The notes below the pieces were generated by a model. That model was not told the DNA's origin. It was given only the letters and a program-made list of their open reading frames with translations, and ran no database searches. Of a DNA stretch of 64,000 nucleotides, positions 55,676-64,000 are shown piece after piece. Source of the stretch: Pseudoalteromonas sp. P1-25 (lineage in GTDB: Bacteria; Pseudomonadota; Gammaproteobacteria; Enterobacterales; Alteromonadaceae); contig NZ_LKDW01000003.1 of NCBI RefSeq assembly GCF_001401805.1, forward strand, positions 124,001-188,000, read 5' to 3'. Numbering within the stretch: the stretch's first letter is position 1; each line of letters starts with the position of its first letter. Both the position numbers and the translations under genes were made by a program.

Positions 55676-56353
55676 ATGAAAAAAAATGTAACAGAATTAT
55701 ATAAACGAATTGGCTACGAATTTGCTGATCAAGGTTTACTTGAGCAAGCAATGACACACCGCAGTCATAAAGGTCAACATAACGAACGTTTAGAGTTTTT
55801 AGGCGATTCAATTTTGAGCTTTGTTATTGCCAATGCTTTGTACGACAAATTTCCAAAAGCGCGTGAAGGTGATTTAAGCCGTATGCGCTCTACGCTTGTG
55901 CGTGGCCAAACATTGGCTGAATTTGGTCTCGAGTTCGGTTTAGGCGATTATTTACGCTTAGGCCCCGGCGAGCTTAAAAGCGGTGGTTTTCGTCGTGAAT
56001 CAACCTTGGCTGATGCCGTAGAAGCTATTATTGGTGCTGTATTTTTAGACTCAAATATAGAGCGTTGTGGCGAGCTGATTTTAGCGTGGTACGAATCTCG
56101 ACTTGATGCTATTTCACCAGGGCTTAATCAAAAAGATCCTAAGACCCTGCTGCAAGAGTACCTACAAGCCCGTAAGTTATCTTTACCAGGCTATACTGTT
56201 GTTGATACTAAAGGTCAAGCGCACAATCAAACGTTCACGGTTGAATGTATAGTTGAAGGTATGGATAGCATTATTTCTGTTGGTAGCTCGCGCCGTAAAG
56301 CCGAACAAAAAGCTGCCGAAAAAGCATTGAAGATACTAAAAAATGAATCTTGA
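55676..56353 (+). CDS. rnc: Ribonuclease III
   Basis: Double-strand-specific RNase that processes rRNA and regulatory RNA duplexes. It is 225 residues. The catalytic signature [11 protein letters not shown] is at about 38-48, a second acidic site is in [16 protein letters not shown], and the C-terminal double-stranded RNA-binding domain (about 155-225) has [14 protein letters not shown]. It overlaps era by eleven bases. Confidence 0.97.
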   Translation: MKKNVTELYKRIGYEFADQGLLEQAMTHRSHKGQHNERLEFLGDSILSFVIANALYDKFPKAREGDLSRMRSTLVRGQTLAEFGLEFGLGDYLRLGPGELKSGGFRRESTLADAVEAIIGAVFLDSNIERCGELILAWYESRLDAISPGLNQKDPKTLLQEYLQARKLSLPGYTVVDTKGQAHNQTFTVECIVEGMDSIISVGSSRRKAEQKAAEKALKILKNES

Positions 56354-57275
56354 TACCTTAATACAGCCTCATGAAGGTGACATTGATACGTTTTGTGGCA
56401 TGGTTGCCATTGTTGGCCGCCCTAATGTAGGTAAATCAACATTGCTTAATGAAATCATTGAGCAAAAAGTAAGTATAACCTCGCGCAAGCCACAAACAAC
56501 GCGCCATCGTATTATGGGGATTCATACTGAAGGGCAGCATCAAGCTGTTTATATTGATACGCCGGGCTTACACGTTGAAGAAAAGCGCGCTATTAACCGC
56601 TTAATGAACCGTGCTGCTTCGAGCTCAATTGGTGATGTAGAGCTAATTATTTTTGTTGTTGAGGGCACTCACTGGAATGCCGATGACGAAATGGTGCTTA
56701 ATAAAGTATCGCAAAGTGGTAAGCCTGTTTTACTTGTTATTAATAAAATAGACCAAGTTAAAGACCGCGACTTAGTATTACCGCATATGAAAATGCTTGG
56801 CGATAAATTTGATTTTGTGGGCATTATGCCGGTGTCGGCAACGCAAGGTAAAAACGTTGACTTAATTAAAGCCGAAGTGACTAAACGCTTACCGCCGTGT
56901 GAGTTTTACTTTCCTGATGACTATGTCACTGACCGCTCAATGCGCTTTATGGCAGCAGAAGTGATTCGCGAAAAGCTCATGCGCTTTATGGGTGAAGAGC
57001 TGCCGTATTCTGTTACTGTAGAAATTGAGCAGTTTAAATGGCAAGACAACGGTGTGTGGCATATCAACGGGTTAATTCTTGTTGAGCGTGAAACCCAAAA
57101 ACGAATGGTTATAGGTAACAAAGGCGAAAAGCTTAAAGTGATAGGCCGTGAAGCCCGTAAAGATCTTGAAGAAATGCTCGATAACAAAGTATTTTTAGAG
57201 CTTTGGGTTAAAGTTAAATCGGGTTGGGCCGATGATGAACGTGCCTTAAGAAGCTTAGGTTATGGCGAAGATTAA
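56343..57275 (+). CDS. era: GTPase Era
   Basis: An essential GTPase that binds 16S rRNA near its 3' end and assists 30S assembly. It is 310 residues. G1 GRPNVGKST (about 27-35), DTPGLH and NKIDQ are followed by a KH domain with [24 protein letters not shown] 56343 overlaps rnc, consistent with coupled translation in the rnc-era-recO set; a later start is possible because the first ~15 residues are extra to the family core. Confidence 0.96.
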   Translation: MNLDTLIQPHEGDIDTFCGMVAIVGRPNVGKSTLLNEIIEQKVSITSRKPQTTRHRIMGIHTEGQHQAVYIDTPGLHVEEKRAINRLMNRAASSSIGDVELIIFVVEGTHWNADDEMVLNKVSQSGKPVLLVINKIDQVKDRDLVLPHMKMLGDKFDFVGIMPVSATQGKNVDLIKAEVTKRLPPCEFYFPDDYVTDRSMRFMAAEVIREKLMRFMGEELPYSVTVEIEQFKWQDNGVWHINGLILVERETQKRMVIGNKGEKLKVIGREARKDLEEMLDNKVFLELWVKVKSGWADDERALRSLGYGED

Positions 57276-57295
57276 CCTGCATTTAACCAACTAAT

Positions 57296-57988
57296 ATGAA
57301 TAGCGACTTTTACACAGCGTACCTATTACATCGGCGTCCTTATAGCGACTCCCAAGTAATGCTCGATATGCTGGTAGAAGGCGTCGGCCAACTTAGAATG
57401 CTGGCGCGAATTAGTGGTCGCCAGGCCACTAAACACAAAGCACAATTACAGCCTTTTCAGGCACTGCTTGTTCACTACAGCGGCAAGTACGATTTAAAAT
57501 ACATTAATAAATTTGAGCTGCATGGCAATCCTTTATATTTAACCAAGGATAAGCTTTACTGTGGCTTTTATTTAAATGAGCTGACTAACCGCATTGTGCC
57601 GGTAAACGAGCCACTTGAACACGTGTTCGAGCTTTACAAAACTCACCTAGAGAACTTAAATAGCGATGTTGATTTACAGTCAGTGCTGCGCTCATACGAG
57701 TTTCAGCTATTAGAGCTTTTAGGTTATGGTGTTGACTTTAGCTTTGATGCCAGTGGTGAGCCAATTGATGAAAAGCAAACGTATAGTTATTTCCCTGAGC
57801 TGGGTTTTTTGGTGCAACAAGATACGCGCTCTGGGTTTAGCGGTTCGCAGCTTAAAGCGATTGCCAATCATGACTTTAGTCAAAGCGATGTACTTTATAT
57901 GGCAAAACAATTAAGTCGTTATTTACTAAAACCTTTACTGGGTAATAAACCATTAAAAAGCCGTGAATTATTTATGGCCTCTCAATAA
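57296..57988 (+). CDS. recO: DNA repair protein RecO
   Basis: A RecF-pathway mediator that loads RecA on SSB-coated single strands and anneals DNA. It is 230 residues. The N-terminal OB fold starts FYTAYLLHRRPYSDSQVMLD, and the helical C-terminal domain has LLELLGYGVDFS. As in other gammaproteobacterial RecO proteins, no zinc-binding cysteine cluster is seen. It follows era by 20 bases. Confidence 0.94.
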   Translation: MNSDFYTAYLLHRRPYSDSQVMLDMLVEGVGQLRMLARISGRQATKHKAQLQPFQALLVHYSGKYDLKYINKFELHGNPLYLTKDKLYCGFYLNELTNRIVPVNEPLEHVFELYKTHLENLNSDVDLQSVLRSYEFQLLELLGYGVDFSFDASGEPIDEKQTYSYFPELGFLVQQDTRSGFSGSQLKAIANHDFSQSDVLYMAKQLSRYLLKPLLGNKPLKSRELFMASQ

Positions 57989-58009
57989 ACATATTTTACA
58001 GGTAATAAA

Positions 58010-58741
58010 ATGAAAGACATTCTTTTAGGTGTAAACGTTGATCATATTGCAACGCTTCGCCAAGCGCGTGGTACATCATACCCAGACCCAGCACATGCGG
58101 CCAGTGTGGCAGAGCACGCCGGTGCCGATGGTATTACTATTCACTTGCGTGAAGACCGCCGCCATATTCAAGACCGTGATGTATACGTAATGGCTAAAAC
58201 GATTCAAACACGTATGAATCTTGAAACCGCAGTTACCGATGAGATGATTAACATTGCGCTTGAAGTAAAGCCTGAATATGTATGTTTAGTGCCTGAAAAA
58301 CGTGAAGAGCTAACGACCGAAGGCGGCTTAGATGTGGCCGCTAACGTAGATAAAATTAAAGCAGCCACTAAAACATTGACTAATGCGGGTATTAAAGTGT
58401 CATTATTTATTGATGCTGATAAAGCACAGTTAGATGCTGCTAAAGCGTGTGGCGCACCGTATGTAGAAATTCACACCGGCGCCTATGCAGATGCCACTAA
58501 TGATGAAGAGTTACATAAAGAGCTTGAGCACATACGAGAGGGTGTAAAATACGCAGCGAGCTTAGGCTTAATTGTAAATGCAGGCCATGGTCTTCATTAT
58601 CATAACGTAAAGCCGATTGCTGCAATGCCTGAAATTTATGAGCTTAACATTGGTCACGCTATTATTGCGCGTGCAGCTATTGATGGCCTTGAAAAAGCAG
58701 TACGCGACATGAAACGCCTAATGATAGAGGCAAGGTTATAA
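58010..58741 (+). CDS. pdxJ: Pyridoxine 5'-phosphate synthase PdxJ
   Basis: Last step of de novo vitamin B6 synthesis, condensing 3-amino-1-hydroxyacetone phosphate with deoxyxylulose 5-phosphate. It is 243 residues, a TIM barrel. Conserved [17 protein letters not shown] (N-terminus), [17 protein letters not shown] and [15 protein letters not shown] (C-terminal) are intact. It ends the lepA-to-pdxJ gene set; no acpS follows, unlike in E. coli. A bidirectional terminator is 70 bases downstream. Confidence 0.97.
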   Translation: MKDILLGVNVDHIATLRQARGTSYPDPAHAASVAEHAGADGITIHLREDRRHIQDRDVYVMAKTIQTRMNLETAVTDEMINIALEVKPEYVCLVPEKREELTTEGGLDVAANVDKIKAATKTLTNAGIKVSLFIDADKAQLDAAKACGAPYVEIHTGAYADATNDEELHKELEHIREGVKYAASLGLIVNAGHGLHYHNVKPIAAMPEIYELNIGHAIIARAAIDGLEKAVRDMKRLMIEARL

Positions 58742-58811
58742 ATTTAACCCTATGGTGACAGCATTTACTAGCAATACTTAACTAAGTAAAGCCGTAATAT
58801 TAAAACCTATT

Positions 58812-58836
58812 AAAAGCGCATTTACTGCGCTTTTTT
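58812..58836. terminator. Bidirectional terminator between pdxJ and barA
   Basis: AAAAGCGCA (58812-58820) pairs with TGCGCTTTT (58826-58834) around TTTAC, followed by T residues. It serves both convergent genes. Confidence 0.9.
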
Positions 58837-58848
58837 ATTATGTGTTTT

Positions 58849-61623
58849 TTAGCGTTGATGCTCAGTAACACGTGCATCTGCCATGAGATTTTCCAGCTCA
58901 TCCTGCAGCTCAAATAATTCAGGCTCAACGTTATCGAGCACGCAGTCACTCTTAAGTGAGGTTTCTATGGTTTCTGCCAGAGATTTAAGCTTAGGCACCC
59001 CGGTATAACAGCACGCGCCATGGAACTTATGAATCACACTTAATACTGTTTGGCAATCGTTTTGCTCAATAGCCTCGTTAAGCTGCGAGAGCGTCTCTGG
59101 CACACTATGTAACAGCATATTAAGCATTTCCATCGCCAGCTCACCTTTGCCGCCAGCGCGCTGTAGCGCAAGCGACCAATCTAAGCAGTTACTTTCAAAT
59201 GGAGCTGGGCTTTGTGGCGTTACACTTTTAATTTTGTCGCGGGTTACAGGCGATTGCGGACTATGATCGCAAATAATTTGGCTGAGCATATCTTCATCGA
59301 TAGGCTTAGTTAAATAGCCTTTAAAGCCATCTTTTAATAGCTGCTCTTTTTCACTGTGCAGTGCATGCGCGGTTACCGCAATAATAGGCGTGTCTTCGTT
59401 TAAAGACGACTCCTTAATCAATTTACAGGCGGTAATGCCATCCATTATCGGCATTTGTATATCCATAAAAATAACATCGTACTTGTGGCTTTTACTTAAG
59501 CTGTAGGCTTGAGAGCCATTGTAGGCCGTGTCTATAAATTCAACCTGTTCTTTTAATAAAGTGCAAATAAGTTTTAAGTTTGCATCGTTATCATCTACCA
59601 CCAGTACTTTTAATGGCAATAAGGTTTGATCGCTTGGCTCAATATTTAAGGTTGGGTGATCGAGTCGATAAGGTGCAGCGAGTACTTCACATAATTTACG
59701 ATGATTGAGCGGCTTGCTTAAACAGGCATCGGCGCCGCTGCCAATAAATGCCTCGCGCATATTATGCGATACAGTATTAAGCATAAGGTATAAATAATCG
59801 CACGACTCGCGAACCATATTCACATAGCCTTTAAGGCGCTGCATATCATCTACCGATGCCATATCACCAATAATACAAATATCGTATTTAAGCATTTTAT
59901 GCTTGATAGCATCTAAAAATGCGGCCTCATTAAAGCAGGCCGTTACAACCGCTTCCCATTCGTTTAATACAGAAAGTACTGAGTGATGCGTATGCTCGTG
60001 CGGCTCTAAGTATAATATGCGTTTACCAATAAGAGACTTAGAAGGTAGGTCGTTACTGAAGGTATGATCAGGCAACCTAAACACACCATTAAAGGTAAAA
60101 CAGGTGCCGCTTCCAGGAGCTGAATTTAGCGTTATTCGGCCATTCATAGCCTCAACAATGTGTTTAGTAATGATTAAGCCTAAACCTGTGCCGCCAAATT
60201 TTCGGGTAATGGATGAATCAGCCTGGCCAAATGCGGTAAATAGTGCATCTTGTTTGTCCATTGGTATACCCACGCCAGTGTCGGTTACTGAGACTAAAAT
60301 AGAGGCACGGTCTTCATCTAATAAACGGTAGCTTATATCGACTTTTATTGAGCCTTTTTCGGTAAACTTAATGGCATTACTTAACAAGTTAATAAGGACT
60401 TGTTTAAGACGTGTTGGGTCACCCGTTAAATCATCAGGTACCTGCGGGTTAATATATATAGATAGCTCAAGTTGTTTTTCATGCGCCGAAGGCGCTAATA
60501 ATGTCATCACTTCGTTTACGCTATCGCGCAGTTGAAACTGGATGGATTCAAGCTCCATGGCGCCCGCTTCAAGCTTAGAAAAATCTAAAATATCGCTAAT
60601 AATCGTCAATAAGCTGTTGGCAGAAAGCTCTATGGTATCGAGGTAGTCTTTTTGATGTTTATTTAAAGGTGTTTTATACAACTGCCGCGTAAAGCCAATA
60701 ACCCCATTAAGCGGGGTGCGTAGCTCGTGACTCATTTTGGCTAAAAAGTCTGACTTAACGCGGTTCGCATCTTGCGCCTCTTTTTTGGCCATGGTTAGCT
60801 GAATATTTGAAGTTTCGTATTGCTCTAGGGTTTCGCGGTAATCACTGGTGGCCTGATCAATATTTTTCTGCATTTCGTCTTTTTGCATAACCATAGTGTG
60901 GGCAATGGTATTAAGCCCTTCACGCAACAGTTCAAATTCTCCCATCATGGTGTCGTTTAAACCTGTGTCTCTTTTTCCCTCTACTAACTTGTCGGTAGCA
61001 AGTACCAACTTATTAAGCGGGTTCATGAACATTCGGCTAAGCTTAAGGGCTAAAATAGAAGCCAATACTATTGAAAATAAAATAACAATGCCGCTAATTA
61101 ACACTGCTCGTTGCTGGCCTATAATGGCTTGGTCTTTATTTAGTTGCAAAATAACGGTGCCAAGCGGGGTTTGAAAATCATTAATATCCCATTTTGATAC
61201 CGGCGCGGAGTGATTAAAAATAGGGGTGTAAAAGGTGATTAATTCTTCAGTCTTATTAATTTTTGTTGTATTGAGGTTTTCAATTTGTGCTTTTTGGGTC
61301 AGTTCATCAAATGAGCGATGATAGTTACTGGTCATAATAAGCTGATTGTTAGTATCAAAAATAGCAATCGACTTAATGGTAGGAGAGTGCTTATTGTGTG
61401 TGTAACTAATAAGACGATTGAGCAGCTTTTTATTTTTTTCTAGTAAAGGTTGCTCTAATGCAATTGCTAAAGGCTCAGATATTGAGCTGCCTTGTTGATA
61501 TAAAATTTCATCAAGCTCAATGTAACGATTTATTGTAAAATAGCCGCCAAGTAACAAACCAATGATCACTGTGGGGATCAAGGTTAAGGTTAAAACAGAA
61601 TCACGTAAGCCTAATTTGGTCAT
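58849..61623 (-). CDS. barA: Hybrid sensor histidine kinase BarA
   Basis: The sensor of the BarA/UvrY (GacS/GacA) system that controls CsrA-binding small RNAs. It is 924 residues: a helix at about 10-32, a periplasmic sensor, a second helix near 175-195, HAMP, HisKA with FLAKMSHELRTPLNGV, HATPase (GGTGLGLIITKHIVEAM), a first receiver that looks degenerate (CIIGDMASVDD), a second receiver with D in VIFMDIQMPIMDG, and a C-terminal Hpt domain with IHKFHGACCY. ATG 61623 is chosen because MTKLGLRDSVLTLTLIPTVIIG aligns with BarA N-termini; ATG 61674 would add 17 residues, and neither has a clear ribosome-binding site. It is divergent from rlmD, as in E. coli. Confidence 0.93.
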   Translation of the reverse strand: MTKLGLRDSVLTLTLIPTVIIGLLLGGYFTINRYIELDEILYQQGSSISEPLAIALEQPLLEKNKKLLNRLISYTHNKHSPTIKSIAIFDTNNQLIMTSNYHRSFDELTQKAQIENLNTTKINKTEELITFYTPIFNHSAPVSKWDINDFQTPLGTVILQLNKDQAIIGQQRAVLISGIVILFSIVLASILALKLSRMFMNPLNKLVLATDKLVEGKRDTGLNDTMMGEFELLREGLNTIAHTMVMQKDEMQKNIDQATSDYRETLEQYETSNIQLTMAKKEAQDANRVKSDFLAKMSHELRTPLNGVIGFTRQLYKTPLNKHQKDYLDTIELSANSLLTIISDILDFSKLEAGAMELESIQFQLRDSVNEVMTLLAPSAHEKQLELSIYINPQVPDDLTGDPTRLKQVLINLLSNAIKFTEKGSIKVDISYRLLDEDRASILVSVTDTGVGIPMDKQDALFTAFGQADSSITRKFGGTGLGLIITKHIVEAMNGRITLNSAPGSGTCFTFNGVFRLPDHTFSNDLPSKSLIGKRILYLEPHEHTHHSVLSVLNEWEAVVTACFNEAAFLDAIKHKMLKYDICIIGDMASVDDMQRLKGYVNMVRESCDYLYLMLNTVSHNMREAFIGSGADACLSKPLNHRKLCEVLAAPYRLDHPTLNIEPSDQTLLPLKVLVVDDNDANLKLICTLLKEQVEFIDTAYNGSQAYSLSKSHKYDVIFMDIQMPIMDGITACKLIKESSLNEDTPIIAVTAHALHSEKEQLLKDGFKGYLTKPIDEDMLSQIICDHSPQSPVTRDKIKSVTPQSPAPFESNCLDWSLALQRAGGKGELAMEMLNMLLHSVPETLSQLNEAIEQNDCQTVLSVIHKFHGACCYTGVPKLKSLAETIETSLKSDCVLDNVEPELFELQDELENLMADARVTEHQR

Positions 61624-61734
61624 AATGGAAGCGTTATTATCATTATTAGTATGCACCGAGTATATACGGTTCATCGGCTATTCTCAAAGCATCTGATTTG
61701 CTTATACGTAATACAAAATTTAAGGTAATGCCGC

Positions 61735-63060
61735 ATGGCGCAAATTTTTAAAGCAAAGAAAAAACCACTTAAACAGCAAACACTCACACTTAATATTACG
61801 GCCATGGATCATCAGGGGCGAGGTGTTGCCAAACACAATAATAAAGTGTGCTTTGTAAGCGGCGCTTTAACGAATGAGAAAGTAACGGCAAGCCTAATAG
61901 AAGATAAAGCTAAGTACAGTAGTGCTAAGTTGGTTAAGGTTATTAATCCAAGCGATGCACGCACGCAACCATTTTGCCCGCATTATAATCACTGTGGTGG
62001 GTGTCAGTTACAGCACCTAGAAATAAATCAGCAAGTGGTTGAAAAGCAGATAGCAGTGACGCAATTATTTAAAAAGTTTGCCAAATTAAGCGAGTTAAAT
62101 TGGCAAGCGCCTTTATTAAGTAAGCCCACTCATTACAGGCGCAGCGCCCGAATTGCTGTAATGTATGATAAAGCCGCTAAAAAAATGCGAGTTGGGTATC
62201 GTGCGCTTAGCTCTAAAAATGTGATTAGTATTGAGCAATGTGATGTGCTTAGTAAGGCATTTACTAACGTATTTAGTATTTTTGAAACGCTTATTAATCA
62301 ATATAAAGCGCTACACAGTATAAGTCATTTACAGTTATGCCAAAACGAAGCTGGGAACTTTATTGTTATTCGTCATACTAAAGCGATAGCAGATGAAGCC
62401 AAACGCTATGTACAAGAGGCGGCAAATGCACAGCAATGGTTAATTACTTGGCAAGACAGCAGCGATGTTATAGAGCAAACTCATTTACCTACACCTTATT
62501 ATTTTTTAGAAAAATTTAATTTAAAGTTCGAGTTTGGCCTTGGTAATTTTATTCAAGTAAATGATGAAGTTAACCAAGCTATGTTAACGCAGTCGGTAAA
62601 TTGGCTTAACTTGCAGGGAAACGAGCAGGTATTGGATTTATTTTGTGGGATTGGTAACTTTTCATTAGTGCTTGCTCAGCATGCTAAATCGGTTATTGGC
62701 GTAGAAGGGGTTGCATCGGCGGTTGCAATGGCGACACAAAATGCGCACACTAACTCTATTACTAATGCGCACTTTCATTGTTTTGATTTAACGCAAAAAA
62801 TTGAAACAGCACAATGGTTTAATAAGGCGCTAGACGTATTAGTATTAGACCCTTCTCGTACCGGTGCTATGGCTGTTTTAGAGCAACTTTCTTTAAAGCA
62901 GTTTAAAACCATTTTATACGTTTCTTGCGATCCTGTTACTTTAGCCCGTGACAGTGCAATTATTTCGCAAGCAGGTTTTGAAGTTACTAAAATTGGGCTA
63001 ATGAATATGTTTCCGCATACAGGACACATAGAAACAATGGCGTTATTTCAACGGAGGTAA
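61735..63060 (+). CDS. rlmD: 23S rRNA (uracil-1939-C5)-methyltransferase RlmD
   Basis: A SAM-dependent methyltransferase that makes m5U1939 in 23S rRNA. It is 441 residues. An N-terminal TRAM domain (about 10-68) is followed by the iron-sulfur cysteines of CPHYNHCGGCQ (about 82-92) with a later Cys in IEQCDVL. The Rossmann domain has VLDLFCGIGNFSLVLA, and the catalytic Cys is in YVSCDPVTLARD. It lies eight bases before relA, the conserved rlmD-relA pair. Confidence 0.95.
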   Translation: MAQIFKAKKKPLKQQTLTLNITAMDHQGRGVAKHNNKVCFVSGALTNEKVTASLIEDKAKYSSAKLVKVINPSDARTQPFCPHYNHCGGCQLQHLEINQQVVEKQIAVTQLFKKFAKLSELNWQAPLLSKPTHYRRSARIAVMYDKAAKKMRVGYRALSSKNVISIEQCDVLSKAFTNVFSIFETLINQYKALHSISHLQLCQNEAGNFIVIRHTKAIADEAKRYVQEAANAQQWLITWQDSSDVIEQTHLPTPYYFLEKFNLKFEFGLGNFIQVNDEVNQAMLTQSVNWLNLQGNEQVLDLFCGIGNFSLVLAQHAKSVIGVEGVASAVAMATQNAHTNSITNAHFHCFDLTQKIETAQWFNKALDVLVLDPSRTGAMAVLEQLSLKQFKTILYVSCDPVTLARDSAIISQAGFEVTKIGLMNMFPHTGHIETMALFQRR

Positions 63061-63068
63061 AGCGTTTT

Positions 63069-64000
63069 ATGGTCGCTACACGTCAATCACATCAGCAGGA
63101 CGACACAGGTGACTTTGCTACTAGCCTAAAACAGTTAGCGTTATCGCAAGATAAAATAACGCTACTAAACAAAGCGCAAGCATTGTGTGTTACATGTGAC
63201 AACCAAGCACGGCAAAACACGGCTATCGAAATGGTCGAGATTTTAGCCGAGCTTAATTTAGATGCAGAATCTCTCGCAACTGCGTACCTCACGCATTATT
63301 ACTTAAATGACTTAGTAGATCTTGAAACCGTAGAAGCACAACTTGGCAAAAATGTAGCCATGCTTCTAACGGGGGTTGCACAAATGGCGGCTATTAGTAC
63401 TTTATCTCACCAAGGTAAAGGAACAATGCAGGTAGATAACATTCGTAAAATGTTACTTACTATGGTTGAAGATGTGCGCGCGGTTGTAATTAAACTTGCC
63501 GAGCAAGTGTGCCATTTACGTAATGTAAAAAATGGCGATGAAGAAGAGCGTGTTATTGCTGCTAAAGAAACCGCCGATATTTTTGCCCCGTTAGCAAACA
63601 GGTTAGGTATAGGGCAGCTTAAGTGGGAACTTGAAGATTTATCGTTTAGGTATTTACACCCCGACACTTATAAAAGCATTGCTAAGCAACTTGATGACAA
63701 ACGCCTTGCCCGTGAAGCCTATATGGAAGATATGGTTGAGCAAGTTAAAGCGCGCCTAAGCGAAGCCGGTATTGAGGCGCAAGTGTATGGCCGCCCTAAG
63801 CACATTTACAGCATTTATAAAAAAATGCAGCAAAAAAACTACGAGTTTGATCAGCTGTTTGATATTCGGGCGATGCGAATAGTGGTTGAGCGCCTGCAAG
63901 ATTGTTACGGCGCCCTAGGTATTGTGCACACTAATTGGCGTCACTTAAATAAAGAGTTTGACGACTACGTGGCTACACCTAAACAAAACGGCTATCAGTC
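63069..64000 (+). CDS. relA: GTP pyrophosphokinase RelA (3' end outside window)
   Basis: The ribosome-associated (p)ppGpp synthetase of the stringent response. The frame opens at ATG 63069 and stays open to the window end (310 codons seen of about 720-740 expected), so the gene is cut by the boundary, not truncated. The N-terminal hydrolase-like domain lacks the His-Asp motif (LTHYYLND instead of HDxxED), as expected for RelA, which does not hydrolyse ppGpp. The synthetase region begins with GRPKHIYSIYKKM, FDIRAMRI and DDYVATPKQNGYQS. This is RelA rather than SpoT. Confidence 0.96.
   Translation, partial: MVATRQSHQQDDTGDFATSLKQLALSQDKITLLNKAQALCVTCDNQARQNTAIEMVEILAELNLDAESLATAYLTHYYLNDLVDLETVEAQLGKNVAMLLTGVAQMAAISTLSHQGKGTMQVDNIRKMLLTMVEDVRAVVIKLAEQVCHLRNVKNGDEEERVIAAKETADIFAPLANRLGIGQLKWELEDLSFRYLHPDTYKSIAKQLDDKRLAREAYMEDMVEQVKARLSEAGIEAQVYGRPKHIYSIYKKMQQKNYEFDQLFDIRAMRIVVERLQDCYGALGIVHTNWRHLNKEFDDYVATPKQNGYQ

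Noticed and set aside
1..64000. CRISPR arrays, tRNA or rRNA genes, insertion sequences, toxin-antitoxin or phage-defence islands
   Set aside because: Reading both strands I found no regularly spaced repeats, RNA gene signatures, transposases or defence-type gene clusters. YgfX-like is the only toxin-like candidate and belongs to the conserved sdhE locus.

Overview
The window reads as a contiguous piece of chromosome from a marine gammaproteobacterium, most likely Pseudoalteromonas or a close relative in Alteromonadales. This is inferred from AT-rich coding sequence, recognisable protein sequences, conserved gene orders (surE-pcm-yqaA-nlpD-rpoS; rpoE-rseABC-lepA-lepB-rnc-era-recO-pdxJ; barA facing rlmD-relA) and an intergenic repeat of a kind I associate with that genus. 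I see no rRNA, tRNA, CRISPR array, prophage or insertion sequence. Both ends cut a gene: surE lacks its start and relA lacks its end.

Layout. 1-8.1 kb is a stress and DNA-maintenance block: surE, pcm, yqaA, nlpD and rpoS, then mutS on the opposite strand, pncC, and recA behind a near-consensus LexA box. 8.1-17 kb covers outer-membrane uptake and carbon use: a Fur-boxed TonB-dependent siderophore receptor, a DcaP-like porin divergent from acs, a LuxR-type response regulator that may be the acs regulator CrbR/ErdR, and an AbgT transporter. A ~209-bp interspersed repeat then separates AbgT from purU. 18-24 kb is more lineage-specific: an eight-helix membrane protein of unknown function, a type IB topoisomerase, and an envelope pair made of an L,D-transpeptidase and an M15 peptidase with a calcium-loop insertion.

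24-36 kb is a complete, tightly overlapping pelABCDEFG operon on the minus strand. It encodes synthesis, cyclic-di-GMP control, modification and export of the cationic Pel exopolysaccharide, and is followed by a small unrecognised membrane protein. A Cache-domain chemoreceptor, a MarR regulator and a kinase-like protein follow. MarR-type palindromes lie in front of the last two.

39.8-49.9 kb holds mgtE, an MscS channel, lrgAB, a crotonase, a HI1450/YciU-type acidic DNA-mimic family protein, a DUF481 outer-membrane protein, slyD, ygfZ, sdhE-ygfX and nadB. 50-58.7 kb is the sigma-E operon, with its own sigma-E promoter, followed by lepA, lepB, rnc, era, recO and pdxJ. 58.8-64 kb is barA (minus), then rlmD and relA.

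Functionally, the window concentrates stress and lifestyle switching: RpoS, sigma-E, SOS, stringent response, BarA, and Pel under c-di-GMP. The best candidates for undescribed biology are the small protein after pelG, the 628-residue membrane protein, the MarR/kinase-like module with its palindromes, and the interspersed repeat. I found no wholly new multi-gene system.
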